From Methanofervidicoccus abyssi (GTDB taxonomy: Archaea > AGJL01 > Methanococci > Methanococcales > Methanococcaceae), in NCBI RefSeq assembly GCF_004310395.1, contig NZ_BFAX01000002.1, positions 124,001 through 188,000 of the forward strand: a stretch of 64,000 nucleotides of DNA, read 5' to 3'. The notes under the pieces were generated by a model, which ran no database searches, had not been told where the DNA came from, and saw nothing but the letters and a program-made list of their open reading frames with translations. A program made the position numbers and the translations under genes. Of this stretch, positions 48,479 to 57,822 are shown piece by piece (position 1 is the stretch's first letter; each line of letters starts with the position of its first letter).

Positions 48479-49435
48479 TTAACCTTTTCTATACTCTTCT
48501 AATATCCTCTTAGCCAAGTTTATCTTATCTTCCATATTCTTAAGTATAATGTTTGTTGCCACTATGTTACACTCTATACCTTCCTTTTTCTCTTCCAGAT
48601 TATCTCTATCGTCTATTATGAAGGTATCTACTAGATCCTCGTAGAACTTATACACCCCATAGATATTAACAGGATAACCCTTAGCCTCCATTAGAACACC
48701 TGCCGGTCCACTAACTGCCCTATTCCCCACTATAGGTGATACTACAAATATCCTTTTACTCTTAAGTGCTCTCCTAATATCCCTTATACTGAGTATTGGG
48801 CCTATGGAAGTTATAGGGTTAGAAGGCCCAATAATCACTAAGTCTGAATTCTCTATAGACTCCAACGCTCCATCTACCCCCCTGGCATACTGTGAATTCT
48901 CATAGAATACATCTAACACCTTAGCCTTACCTCTCTTCTTTATCCAGAAGTCGTGAAACTTCAGAAGTATCTTCTCCTTTCTATCTCCAACATCTTCTTC
49001 AACGAGTATCTTTGTTTCCACCCTGTCATCTGTCATTGGAAATACCTTACCTTTAATATTCAACAATTTTCTCTCCATATCTACAACCTTGGAGAGGGGA
49101 TAACCTCTCCTTAAAAAGTAAGTCTTATGGATCTTCAGAGCTCTGTCTCTGTCTCCAATCCTCAGGAATTCAGAGAAATCCTCAGATTCATACATCTTTA
49201 AAGTTTCATGTGTGATAAAAGTATCGTCCTTAACCCCATACCACGTTTCTTCGTTTATCAGATCTGAAAATGTGTACAATACAGTGTCTATATCTGGAGA
49301 TATGTAAAGATCACCAACCCATATGTCTTCCCCAGTATTTACAATTACAGAAATGTTTTCCTCATCAACTATTCTCTTTAATCCCTGCAGAAGTTTAGGA
49401 GTACCTGTACCTCCTGATAGTAGAGTTATCTTCAT
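48479..49435 (-). CDS. cofD: 2-phospho-L-lactate transferase CofD
   Basis: Transfers the lactyl phosphate from its guanosine (or analogous) donor to Fo to form F420-0. 318 residues; signatures SGGTGTPKLLQGL, VNTGEDIWVGDLYISPDIDTVLYT, GDRDRA and IGPSNPITSIGPIL are intact. First gene of a minus-strand operon with dtdA and trkA (9-13 nt spacing). cofE, the next step, is at 39920-40690. Confidence 0.95.
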   Translation of the reverse strand: MKITLLSGGTGTPKLLQGLKRIVDEENISVIVNTGEDIWVGDLYISPDIDTVLYTFSDLINEETWYGVKDDTFITHETLKMYESEDFSEFLRIGDRDRALKIHKTYFLRRGYPLSKVVDMERKLLNIKGKVFPMTDDRVETKILVEEDVGDRKEKILLKFHDFWIKKRGKAKVLDVFYENSQYARGVDGALESIENSDLVIIGPSNPITSIGPILSIRDIRRALKSKRIFVVSPIVGNRAVSGPAGVLMEAKGYPVNIYGVYKFYEDLVDTFIIDDRDNLEEKKEGIECNIVATNIILKNMEDKINLAKRILEEYRKG

Positions 49436-50150
49436 GATTCCCTCCGTCTATTCTGTTATACAATTCCATAAATCCAATTTACTCTTTGTTATTAATATAT
49501 TATATATTAAACAATCCTTTTCATCGACTGATAGTTTAAAAAATATAATTATGATAAAATATAAGGTAAAAAAATAATAAATTATTAAAAAGAAAGTGTA
49601 AACAAATATATCTACTTCCTAAGATTGAAGAAAAAAACGATCCACTGGGATTTTTAATATAACTTCTTTATTGGTATTCAGGAAAGGTCTTGGAATACAA
49701 ATTCATACTCCCTATTTACTAATTACTTTTTACCTTTATTTTTTAATTATTACTTTAATAGGAACGAAGGTAATTTATTATTTTTTATCTTTTAATGAAA
49801 GTTAGGGTTTTAATATACTAAACTTCAAAAACTTCTCGAATATCTTAAACATATCAAATACTATTTTCTACTATAAGGAGTAATAAAGATATAAAAAAAT
49901 TAATAGAATGAAAAAAGTGTAAAAACTCTTAAAGAGATGGATTAACTGAAAATCCTTTTCTGCTTTTCCAGAACTTCTATTCTAAGGGACAAATAATAAA
50001 AATCCGATAAAGGGACAGAAAGAGAATCATTTATTTTTAAAACTATCTTTTCCGTTATTTTATATTTTTTAATATTTTATATTATTTTTATTATCATTTT
50101 TCTACATAAATTTTTATTAGGCATGTTGTAATTATGTTATATTAAAAAAA
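49436..50150. other. Longest spacer of the window (715 bp), repeat-rich
   Basis: No gene seen. Contains AAGAAAGTGTAAACAA at 49589-49605 (one mismatch from 14461-14477), followed by the CTTCCTAAGATTGAAGAA motif (49614-49635) and an inverted copy at 49661-49690. Further degenerate pieces lie near 49910-49980. Confidence 0.55.
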
Positions 50151-51752
50151 TCATAATCCCATATCCTCTTTCTCCTCTTCAGTGAGTATTTTAACAATTT
50201 CTTCTGGTTTTCCTATCTTAACGATCTTCCCATCCCTCATAAGTGCGGCCCTATCACATACATTCAATACAAAGTCCATATCGTGGGATACTATAATATA
50301 GGTCTGTTCCAACTCCTTTCTCGATTTGTGGATGGATTCTGCCACCATATTTCTTGTAAATGGATCCATGGTCCCGGTGGGCTCATCCAATATCACAACC
50401 CTTGGCTCTTTTATAAGTACCTGGGCAAGGGCTACCCTGTGTCTCTCTCCAACACTTAACTCCTTAGGATATTTATCTAATATCTTTTCCGCCTCCTCTT
50501 CAGTAAAACCTACAGATATTAACGTATGTAGTGCCTTCATCCTTGCAAATTCTCCAGGGAGTTCTAAACCTATGGCTTCCGTAAGGTTGTAGAGCACAGT
50601 TCTATATGGATACAGTGCATACTCCTGGAATAACATACTTATATACCTTTTTGCCCTTCCCCTATACATAGGCCCAGGTTTTGTCATATCTATCCATTCC
50701 TCTCCTAACCTAAATAGATACTTCCCCCTCGATGGAGGTATAACTCCTCCTATTATCTTAGCCAACGTTGTCTTTCCAGCCCCACTGGTTCCCACTATAC
50801 CAAATATCTCTTTCTCGTATATGTCCAAAGAGACTCCATTTACTGCATGTACTACCCCTCTATCAACGGAGCAGTATCTCTTCTCTATATTCTCCAGTAC
50901 AATCTGTTTCTCCTTTATCTCCACTTCCATCTCCAATTTTTTGAATTCCTTGAAAGATGACATAAATTCCTCTACAACCTCCTTACTATCCCCTACCTTC
51001 TTAACCTCTCCATTCTCCAACCATATAACCCTATTCGAAAGTTGGGCAACTACCTCTGGCCAGTGGGAGGTTACTATCATACTTATGTTCTTTTTGACAA
51101 CTGCATTCTTCAGTGTTTCATGCACTAACTTGGCAGTTTTAGGATCTAAGGTTCCAGTAGGCTCATCTGCTAAGAATATCACAGGTTTCTTGGCGAGTTG
51201 TCTTGCAAGGACAACTCTCTGCTTTTCCCCTCCACTAAGATCCCTTGCAATATGGGTAATTCGATGTTCTAACTTTACCATCTTTATAAGTTTTAGAGCG
51301 ATTTCTACAGCCTCTTTTCCCTCAAAACCTGCAGAATACAAAGATTCTAAAATATTCTCAATTACACTTTTCTCTCCATACAATGCAAAGGTTCTCTGAA
51401 GCATTATAGCGATTTTCTTTTTCAGATTGTAGACACCTTCATCGTCTCCCCACAGATCTATGGAAGTTTTACTTAATGTCCCCTTTCCACATTTTTCACA
51501 CCTCTGGCCATCCTTAGAAGGTACATCTACTTCTCCACAGTTATCACACATTGTTACATAGTATATCACTTTACCCTCTGTAGGTTCGTACCCTTCCATA
51601 CCTCTTAACATATGGAGTAGTACAGATTTACCTGCACCACTTCTCCCCAATATACCTAAAACTTCACCTTCTTCAAGTGAGAAATTTATATTTTTCAATA
51701 CTAAGTTATCACCGAATCTCTTTGAGACGTTCTTAACTTCCAACAGTATCAT
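50151..51752 (-). CDS. atwA: Methyl-coenzyme M reductase activation component A2 (AtwA)
   Basis: Twin-ABC ATPase (533 aa) required for reductive activation of methyl-coenzyme M reductase. Walker A motifs are GRSGAGKS and GTSGAGKT; signatures are LSGGEKQR and LSVGERHR; a zinc-ribbon-like insert (CDNCGEV...CEKCGKG) in the first domain is specific to the family. The ATG at 51752 follows AAAGGTGGTAGG; in-frame starts further upstream overlap the DUF134 gene. Third in a conserved operon with the two genes upstream. Confidence 0.93.
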   Translation of the reverse strand: MILLEVKNVSKRFGDNLVLKNINFSLEEGEVLGILGRSGAGKSVLLHMLRGMEGYEPTEGKVIYYVTMCDNCGEVDVPSKDGQRCEKCGKGTLSKTSIDLWGDDEGVYNLKKKIAIMLQRTFALYGEKSVIENILESLYSAGFEGKEAVEIALKLIKMVKLEHRITHIARDLSGGEKQRVVLARQLAKKPVIFLADEPTGTLDPKTAKLVHETLKNAVVKKNISMIVTSHWPEVVAQLSNRVIWLENGEVKKVGDSKEVVEEFMSSFKEFKKLEMEVEIKEKQIVLENIEKRYCSVDRGVVHAVNGVSLDIYEKEIFGIVGTSGAGKTTLAKIIGGVIPPSRGKYLFRLGEEWIDMTKPGPMYRGRAKRYISMLFQEYALYPYRTVLYNLTEAIGLELPGEFARMKALHTLISVGFTEEEAEKILDKYPKELSVGERHRVALAQVLIKEPRVVILDEPTGTMDPFTRNMVAESIHKSRKELEQTYIIVSHDMDFVLNVCDRAALMRDGKIVKIGKPEEIVKILTEEEKEDMGL

Positions 51753-51765
51753 CCTACCACCTTTT

Positions 51766-52173
51766 TTATTGGTTGAATCTACGACAGTGATTTTTTGGTT
51801 TAAAGACACAGTGTCTCATCCTACCACCTAGTTTACATATACCACACTCCCTTAACCTGTAATTTCCCCCTTCTATTTTCAACACCTTACCGTTTATTAG
51901 AAAATCACTTATCTTCCTCCTAGCAGATTTTAGGATATCCCAGAAAACTCGCCTCGATATTCCCATCAACTCAGCTCCTTCTTCCTGGGAGAATCCTAAG
52001 TAATCCACCAACCTTATAGCCTCCAACTCTTCGTAGGTAAGTTTTATAATCTCATCATCACCTTCTCCAGATTCATCTATGACTCTAGGTGCAAATTCCC
52101 TAATATGTGGTATTTCAGAGATGAATCTTGGTATCCTTGGACGACCTTTCCTCCTTCTAAACCTCATAGCCAT
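51766..52173 (-). CDS. DUF134 family helix-turn-helix protein
   Basis: 135 residues. The HTH centre (LTYEELEAIRLVDYLGFSQEEGAELMGISRRVFWDIL as landmark, residues about 45-80) is typical of DUF134/UPF0251, a predicted DNA-binding family; the C-terminus has Cys in RECGICKLGG and HCVFKPKNHC that may hold metal. Genomic pairing with atwA and an MJ1244-like gene, as in Methanocaldococcus, suggests a role tied to methyl-coenzyme M reductase activation or its regulation, but this is inference. Confidence 0.85.
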   Translation of the reverse strand: MAMRFRRRKGRPRIPRFISEIPHIREFAPRVIDESGEGDDEIIKLTYEELEAIRLVDYLGFSQEEGAELMGISRRVFWDILKSARRKISDFLINGKVLKIEGGNYRLRECGICKLGGRMRHCVFKPKNHCRRFNQ

Positions 52174-52177
52174 CCCA

Positions 52178-52507
52178 TTATTTTACCATATTGACTTCGA
52201 TATTTTCAACAGGTACCTCTAGTATGGTGTATCTACAGTTTGAGAGTTTTTCGTGAATGTATCTCTTAATTATCTCTTTCTTTTTCTCACTAACTACAGT
52301 ACCTATCATTACAGCATTAAAGGATATGTCGTTAACTATCTTTATAGCCTTTTCAGGATCTTCATCTATTAAAAAACCTTTCCAATCTTGAGGAGATAAT
52401 CCTTTATATTCCATTAGAAAAAATCCTGATATACCTCCTTCAGATAGGGCGTTGATAACCTTCCCGATGTTTTCAGTTTCCACAAAGACATATAAAAGTA
52501 TCTTCAT
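52178..52507 (-). CDS. MJ1244-family small protein (P-II/GlnB-like fold)
   Basis: 109 residues, member of a methanogen family of unknown function whose sequence pattern (VETENIGKVINALSEGGISGFFLMEYKG) resembles the ferredoxin-like P-II fold. It starts the operon with the DUF134 gene and atwA, four bases upstream of the former. The fold suggests a small-molecule sensor; no ligand is indicated. ATG preceded by CGGTGATATT. Confidence 0.75.
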   Translation of the reverse strand: MKILLYVFVETENIGKVINALSEGGISGFFLMEYKGLSPQDWKGFLIDEDPEKAIKIVNDISFNAVMIGTVVSEKKKEIIKRYIHEKLSNCRYTILEVPVENIEVNMVK

Positions 52508-53143
52508 AATATCACCGTTATTACACCTATGGGTAAAATTAGTTAATATTATTAATTATATATAAACTTATAAAGTTTAGTAAAAGAAACGTCGAAGATA
52601 ACAATATTAGAATACTTACCAACCCTAAAATTCTTATAGTTTCCACCTTAAAATATCTCTTTCTCCCCTCCTCGAGAAGATCGACAAGTCAGTTTTAACT
52701 TTAATTACAATTTGTTATATAGTTGCTAAATTAAGAAGAATGTTCTTTTTTAAGCATTATGTTTTTATTTACTTTTATTATTTTTATAAATTTATTGTAT
52801 TTTTATCAGGATTTATATGGAAAATAAGATTAACAGGATCGGTACTTAAGGTTTTAATACTAATTCTTTATAGACAACATCCGATGATTAGGATACCCTG
52901 GATCAATTGAAATATTAAGCCGTAGCGAAATAGGAAGCTGGTGGAATAGTAGAAAGGGCTTTTACATTGTTGATCTCAATATTAACCTCAATAACAATAA
53001 CAATTTTATTATAGTTATTAAAAAAATGATAGTGCAGTGGCCCTTGGCCCTATTATTATCAATAATATTATTAACTTGAAATTATAGATTCTTTAATTCC
53101 GATATGTGTTATTTTTTGATAGCAAATTTTAATAGGGTTTATT
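52508..53143. other. Spacer with a start-less open frame
   Basis: 636 bases. An open frame with protein-like composition is described separately at 52888-53079; otherwise AT-rich with nothing recognisable. The piece 52880-52970 is less AT-rich than its surroundings. Confidence 0.5.
52888..53079 (+). pseudogene. Possible coding relic (no start codon)
   Basis: Open frame of 63 codons beginning after a TGA, first half reading LGYPGSIEILSRSEIGSWWN, with ordinary amino acid composition; the second half degenerates into Asn/Ile-rich low-complexity sequence. No ATG, GTG or TTG start precedes the protein-like part and no ribosome binding site is seen. It may be a decayed gene or chance; the family was not recognised. 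Confidence 0.3.
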
Positions 53144-53368
53144 ATGGAAAAGTTTATAAACGTTAAGGTCATTCCTAAAGCAAAAAGACAAAAGGTAGTA
53201 GAAGAGGGAGACATGTTAAAAATATATTTAAAATCTCCACCTGAAGATGGAAAAGCTAATAAGGAACTTATAGAAGTTTTGTCAAAACATTTCAAGGTTA
53301 GTAAAAGAAATATTGAGATAATTAGAGGGAAGTTTTCAAGAAATAAGATTATAAAAATTTTATTTTGA
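53144..53368 (+). CDS. DUF167 (UPF0235) family protein
   Basis: 74 residues of the small alpha/beta DUF167 family, found widely; function unknown. Landmarks IPKAKRQKV, LKSPPEDGKANKELIEVLSKHFKVSKRNIEIIRG are clear. The ribosome binding site is weak. It is flanked by two open fragments without starts (52888-53079 and 53426-53587), unlike other genes in the window. Confidence 0.85.
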   Translation: MEKFINVKVIPKAKRQKVVEEGDMLKIYLKSPPEDGKANKELIEVLSKHFKVSKRNIEIIRGKFSRNKIIKILF

Positions 53369-53425
53369 TAAAATTCCTCGGATAATATTGTATAGCTTTG
53401 GAAAAAATTTAGTCCATAAGCCTAA

Positions 53426-53587
53426 TGCAAAAATTATGACAAATTATTAGAAGAGATTTGCTACGATTTAGAGAAAAGAGATTTGAGATTGAGGGATATA
53501 AAGAGAATAGCTATCAATTCTATTAAAGATAAAAGTTATTTAGAATATTTTGAAGCTTCAACAATATTCCATCCTTCCCATGAATGA
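53426..53587 (+). pseudogene. Possible coding relic (no start codon)
   Basis: Open frame after a TAA, reading KLLEEICYDLEKRDLRLRDI and ending in FHPSHE before TGA at 53585-53587. Helical, charged composition looks protein-like. No start codon or ribosome binding site precedes it, so it is read as the remnant C-terminal part of a gene; the family is not recognised. It converges on the hcgG-like gene. Confidence 0.3.
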
Positions 53588-53610
53588 CTCCAAGCTGCAC
53601 TCATAATATT

Positions 53611-55149
53611 TTATATCAAACTTATTAAACTCTTTTTTCCGAATTTTCTTTTAATTCTCAGTATTATTTCAGGTATAAAAGAAGTTATATATGTTATATC
53701 CGCATTTTTCAAAACTTCTTCATCCTTTCCATTGCATCTGTAAGCTTCTATTCCAGTATCCCTAAGTATCTCTACAGTAACCTTCTCTACCCATGGATCT
53801 AGATCACTGATATACACCTCTTCAGGTTCTAAAACCTTGGACATTGCCCAGGCTATATATCTACCTCCCAGTAATCCTAACTTCTCAACTCTTTCAATAT
53901 CATCCAACGTTTTGTTGTATTCCTCCATCCTGTAGAGACCACTATTTCTAAATGCCATCCAATGAGCATCACCTATGAAGAACCCACCTAAGGTGTTGGG
54001 ATATATTATACTTTCCCCCCTATAGTTTAAAAACTTACACCCTCTTACTATGGCCTTTGATAGGGTGTTATCTAGTAGAGTGGTGCCCAGCTTATTACTT
54101 TCGATCTCCTCCTTTATTATACTCAGTACTCGAGGGAGTCCAAAGTTTCCCCTTTTAGCACTCCTTGGAGAGTAGCCACACATATAACCATGGTGGTTGT
54201 CTTTGAAACCACTGAGTATTACATTTAGTCCACTTCTAAGTCCTATCCTACATTCATCTTCGTAGGCTCCATTTGTGCCTACAACTCCTCCCTTAACAAG
54301 TATACGACTTACAGTGATCGCCTTTGCAAATGCTCTTAATCTATCCTTTGCACAGTTAAAGGGAGCTCCTTCGATGACAAACACATCCACATCCAACTGA
54401 ATACAGAACTTAATACCTTCTATCAGATCCTCATGTCCATCTCCAATATGGAAAATCCCCCCCAGTCCTTTACCATGTCTTTTACATGCCTCAGCCACAA
54501 TCTTCATCTCCTCCAAGGGAGGGGCATGTCCCCTTCCCCCCTGTTCCTCTACGACATTTATACACACTGTAGAAGCAAGTTCTATCAACTGGTGGAATTC
54601 GTGAGAGTATTTTTTCTCTTTCTCTATTAGTCTCTCATATATCCTGTTCCTTGGGCACTCTCTAAAGGGTCCTCCAAGGTAGTAGCACTCTCCATAACAG
54701 TGAGTTATTTCCTTCGGAAATCTCATAGGGCCATACATACCAAAGTGATCGAGATCTATAGGTACCTTCACCTTTTCATAGATCCTCTTAAAAACCTCTA
54801 ATGGAGATATACCTTCTCTCTCCCCTATATCCCCAAGAGCGTAGGCACATATATGGAGGGGAAAACCCATATAGTCTGTTAAGATACAGTTCTCTAAGAG
54901 TTCCCTCAGTGTCAATGAAGATGCACAGGGACCTACCCCAATCTCCACCAGATCACAACCTAAAGGAAACCTTCTAAGGTTATTCCCAAGTTTTTGGATA
55001 TCCTCTATACTTAGGTCGTCCACAGCATCTACTACTTCTATTATGTCACTCTCAGACAATTTTTCCTTCAGTATCTTTTTAATAACCTCTCTTCTTAACT
55101 CTAAAGATGCATCTAAACTGTTGACAGCCTCTTTTATTAAGTCCCTCAT
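53611..55149 (-). CDS. hcgG: HmdC/HcgG-like protein for Fe-hydrogenase cofactor biosynthesis
   Basis: 512-residue protein resembling the HmdC (HcgG) family that co-occurs with the iron-only hydrogenase Hmd and its guanylylpyridinol cofactor genes. Landmarks: CDLVEIGVGPCASSLTLREL, VPIDLDHFGMYGPMRFP, ITHCYGECYYLGGPF, EEQGGRGHAPPLEEM and GGFFIGDAHW. The C-terminal 90 residues look like a Rossmann domain (GLLGGRYIAWAMSK, VYISDLDPW). The function in the pathway is unsettled. hmd and the other hcg genes are not in the window. The recognition is from memory, so the subunit letter is less certain than the family. Confidence 0.7.
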   Translation of the reverse strand: MRDLIKEAVNSLDASLELRREVIKKILKEKLSESDIIEVVDAVDDLSIEDIQKLGNNLRRFPLGCDLVEIGVGPCASSLTLRELLENCILTDYMGFPLHICAYALGDIGEREGISPLEVFKRIYEKVKVPIDLDHFGMYGPMRFPKEITHCYGECYYLGGPFRECPRNRIYERLIEKEKKYSHEFHQLIELASTVCINVVEEQGGRGHAPPLEEMKIVAEACKRHGKGLGGIFHIGDGHEDLIEGIKFCIQLDVDVFVIEGAPFNCAKDRLRAFAKAITVSRILVKGGVVGTNGAYEDECRIGLRSGLNVILSGFKDNHHGYMCGYSPRSAKRGNFGLPRVLSIIKEEIESNKLGTTLLDNTLSKAIVRGCKFLNYRGESIIYPNTLGGFFIGDAHWMAFRNSGLYRMEEYNKTLDDIERVEKLGLLGGRYIAWAMSKVLEPEEVYISDLDPWVEKVTVEILRDTGIEAYRCNGKDEEVLKNADITYITSFIPEIILRIKRKFGKKSLISLI

Positions 55150-55457
55150 ATTAACACATCTTTACAATCTCTTATATTCCCGGATTTATTGTTTATTTTG
55201 TTACATTTTGATAAAGATTATAATAATAAATATAAAATAATAAAGAAGGCGAAATTCTTAAGAATAAGGATTAACAGAGGTTGGATGGAAATTTAAGATA
55301 TTACTGTATTTTTGTTTAAATATAACTTTTAAAATAATTATAAAAAACTATATATATTCCAATTGTAAATAAGATAATATTATTATATATTACTCTTTTA
55401 ATTCTTATTTTAATTATATTCTCTCTATTTTCTCTTATAATTTTTTAAGGTGGTAAA
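55150..55457. other. Divergent AT-rich promoter region, no gene seen
   Basis: 308 bases between the hcgG-like gene and rpo7. Composition is over 80 percent A/T by eye with several TATA-like stretches, so promoters for both directions are expected but cannot be fixed. Confidence 0.5.
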
Positions 55458-56015
55458 TTGTATAAAGTGGTAACTATCTCTGATGTTGTTAGAGTACCCC
55501 CAACTATGTTTGGAAATTCCCTTAAAGAGAGTATACACAATATACTAGTAGAAAAATACGAGGGAATTTTAGACAAAGATATAGGTCTTATCCTTTCCAT
55601 TGGTGATATAAAGGAAATAGGTGAAGGTAAAGTAATATACGGGGACGGTGCAGCCTATCATCCTGTAGTTTTTGATGCCTTATGCTATATACCTGAACTC
55701 TACGAAGTTGTGGAAGGAGAAGTTGTAGATGTTGTAGAGTTCGGTATATTCGTAAGATTAGGTCCCTTAGATGGCCTAGTTCATATATCCCAGATTATGG
55801 ATGATTACGTCTCTTACGATCCAAAAAATGAGATGATGGTAGGAAGAGATACTGGAAAGATTATAAAGAAAGGAGATATAGTGAGGGCAAGAATTATAGC
55901 GGTAAGTTTGAGGGAAACTAAAAAGAGGGGAAGTAAGATAGCCTTAACGATGAGACAGCCTGGACTGGGGAAGATAGAGTGGATAGAGGAAGAGAAGAAA
56001 AAGAAAAAAGGGTAA
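55458..56015 (+). CDS. rpo7: DNA-directed RNA polymerase subunit Rpo7 (RpoE')
   Basis: 185-residue stalk subunit of archaeal RNA polymerase. The N-terminal SHS2-like domain ([11 protein letters not shown]) and the C-terminal S1 domain ([28 protein letters not shown]) are complete, ending in a Lys-rich tail. The TTG at 55458 follows AAGGTGGTAAA. First gene of rpo7-spt4-DPCK-S24e-S27ae. Confidence 0.96.
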   Translation: MYKVVTISDVVRVPPTMFGNSLKESIHNILVEKYEGILDKDIGLILSIGDIKEIGEGKVIYGDGAAYHPVVFDALCYIPELYEVVEGEVVDVVEFGIFVRLGPLDGLVHISQIMDDYVSYDPKNEMMVGRDTGKIIKKGDIVRARIIAVSLRETKKRGSKIALTMRQPGLGKIEWIEEEKKKKKG

Positions 56016-56034
56016 GGTGTAGGCAGGTGATCCA

Positions 56035-56211
56035 ATGAAAGCCTGTTTAAAGTGTAAGTACTTAACAGATAAGGACAGATGTCCCATATGTAACTCAGAG
56101 GTCTCTGAGAACTGGAGAGGGTTGTTGATAGTGCTAGATCCCCTTAGATCTGAAATAGCGAAAAAGGTTAAAATAGATATTAAAGGAAAGTATGCATTGA
56201 GTGTAAAATAG
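56035..56211 (+). CDS. spt4: Transcription elongation factor Spt4 (RpoE'', 58 aa)
   Basis: Zinc-finger partner of Spt5 that promotes processive transcription. Cys4, Cys7, Cys16 and Cys19 form the zinc site, then NSEVSENWRGLLIVLDPLRSE is the family core. The ATG at 56035 follows GCAGGTGATCCA; the stop is TAG at 56209-56211. The gene is short and easily missed. Confidence 0.95.
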   Translation: MKACLKCKYLTDKDRCPICNSEVSENWRGLLIVLDPLRSEIAKKVKIDIKGKYALSVK

Positions 56212-56224
56212 GGTAGGGAAACTC

Positions 56225-56701
56225 ATGTATATAATTACCCAGGAGTTGAGAGAGGTTCTCAAAAAACCCTTTGGAAAAATATATAAAGAATTACCTTATA
56301 TAAATGGAAAGGTTATTTCCATTGGAGATATCACTACCAAGAACCTCTTATCTAAGAATATCATACCTCATCTATCCATTTTTGACTTAAAAACTAGGAG
56401 AAATATACCAGTCTCTATAGAACATAGATTTAGTAGAGTTTTCCAGGTGAAAAATCCCCCAGGGTGTATATCTGACGAAGCTCTGGGGATTATTAGACAT
56501 CTCTCCAAGGTGGAGGAGGGAAATACTGCCATAAAGGTAGAAGGAGAAGAAGATCTCCTAGCACTACCTGTTATAAAGTACTTCCCCTATGGTACCTATG
56601 TACTCTATGGACAACCTAATATGGGTGTAGTAGTGCTAAGGGTAGATGAAGATTTAAAGAAGAGAGTTAATAAAATATTCTCGCTAATGATAAAGAAATA
56701 G
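56225..56701 (+). CDS. GTP-dependent dephospho-CoA kinase (DUF359/UPF0218)
   Basis: 158-residue archaeal enzyme of the PF04019 family, last step of coenzyme A synthesis. Landmarks: KVISIGDITTKNLL, SIEHRFSRVFQVKNPPGCISDEA and VEGEEDLLALPVI. It is unrelated to bacterial CoaE. It lies in the RNA polymerase/ribosomal operon, as is usual in Methanococcales. Confidence 0.88.
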   Translation: MYIITQELREVLKKPFGKIYKELPYINGKVISIGDITTKNLLSKNIIPHLSIFDLKTRRNIPVSIEHRFSRVFQVKNPPGCISDEALGIIRHLSKVEEGNTAIKVEGEEDLLALPVIKYFPYGTYVLYGQPNMGVVVLRVDEDLKKRVNKIFSLMIKK

Positions 56702-56715
56702 AATAAGGTGATAAG

Positions 56716-57027
56716 ATGGAGATCGAGATACTTTCTGAAAGGGAAAATCCTCTGTTGAATAGAAAGGAAATCAAGTTTTTAATAAGATACGAAGGCCCAA
56801 CACCTACAATAAAGGATATAAAGTTGAAAATAGCAGCGATGTACAACGTAGATAAAAATTTGGTGATCGTAGATAAGATAGATCAGGAATTTGGTATAAT
56901 GGAATCCAAATGCTATGTAAAGATATATTCCGATGAAAATACTATGAAAATAGTAGAGAAAAAATCTACATTGGAGAAGAATAAGATAGAAGAAGAAAAA
57001 GAAAGTGAAGGTGAAAACAATGGCTAA
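56716..57027 (+). CDS. rps24e: Ribosomal protein S24e (eS24)
   Basis: 103-residue small-subunit protein. [22 protein letters not shown] and the [19 protein letters not shown] core are family marks; the C-terminus is Glu-rich. The coding end overlaps the next gene by eight bases. ATG preceded by AAGGTGATAAG. Confidence 0.95.
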   Translation: MEIEILSERENPLLNRKEIKFLIRYEGPTPTIKDIKLKIAAMYNVDKNLVIVDKIDQEFGIMESKCYVKIYSDENTMKIVEKKSTLEKNKIEEEKESEGENNG

Positions 57028-57202
57028 GCATCAAAATGTCCAGAAATATAAATATTACAAAATAGAAGATGGGAAGGTAATAAGGTTGAAGAAGACATGT
57101 CCAAGATGTGGTCCTGGGGTATTTATGGCAGAACACTTAAATAGATACTCCTGTGGAAGGTGTGGATACACAGAGTGGAAAAAACCAGAGAAGAAGAAAT
57201 AA
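57020..57202 (+). CDS. rps27ae: Ribosomal protein S27ae (eS31)
   Basis: 60-residue zinc-ribbon protein of the small subunit; CPRCGPG and [11 protein letters not shown] carry the zinc ligands. No ubiquitin fusion, as normal in archaea. The ATG at 57020 is chosen because GAAGGTGAAAACA precedes it; an in-frame ATG at 57005 lacks a site. Last gene of the operon, overlapping S24e by eight bases. Confidence 0.95.
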   Translation: MAKHQNVQKYKYYKIEDGKVIRLKKTCPRCGPGVFMAEHLNRYSCGRCGYTEWKKPEKKK

Positions 57203-57293
57203 ATGTTAAATTTTTTATTTTTTAATAATAATTATTAAAATAAATATAATAATTAAATAAATATAAAATAAATTAGTATTCAAGGATAATATT

Positions 57294-57803
57294 ATGGAAG
57301 GAAGTTTGGCTATCTATAGGGGGCTTAGAGATAGTAATATAGACTTTATCACTGGCGTGCCCTGTGCCAATCTGAAGAATCTTATCTCCCTTGTAGAAAA
57401 AGATAATGATCTGACATACATACCTGCTACTAGAGAAGAAGAAGCGATTGGACTCTGTGCAGGGGCCCATCTTGCAGGTAGGAGATGTGCTGTTCTTATG
57501 CAGAACTCAGGTCTTGGAAACTCCATAAATAGTATAGGCTCTCTCTGTAAAATATATCAGATACCTATACTCTTTATAATAAGCCATAGAGGTGATCTAA
57601 AGGAGAAGATACCTGCCCAAATCCCTATGGGAAGATGGACTAAGAAACTACTGGATACTGTAGAGGTACCATACTACTGTCCAAAAACTCCAGAAGAGGC
57701 TTATAAGATCATCAAATACGGAGTAGATTACGCCCATGTTATAAGTTATCCTGTTGCAGTAATCTTTGATGCTCTATATTGGGAGTATGACAGTAAAGAA
57801 TAA
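57294..57803 (+). CDS. comD: Sulfopyruvate decarboxylase alpha subunit
   Basis: 169-residue TPP-dependent subunit converting sulfopyruvate to sulfoacetaldehyde in coenzyme M synthesis. ITGVPCANLKNLI, PATREEEAIGLCAGAHLAGRR and MQNSGLGNSINSIGSL are clear. The beta subunit ComE that completes the enzyme is not in the window, so it is encoded elsewhere. asd follows after 19 nt. Confidence 0.93.
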   Translation: MEGSLAIYRGLRDSNIDFITGVPCANLKNLISLVEKDNDLTYIPATREEEAIGLCAGAHLAGRRCAVLMQNSGLGNSINSIGSLCKIYQIPILFIISHRGDLKEKIPAQIPMGRWTKKLLDTVEVPYYCPKTPEEAYKIIKYGVDYAHVISYPVAVIFDALYWEYDSKE

Positions 57804-57822
57804 AATTTAATGGTGAATGGTT

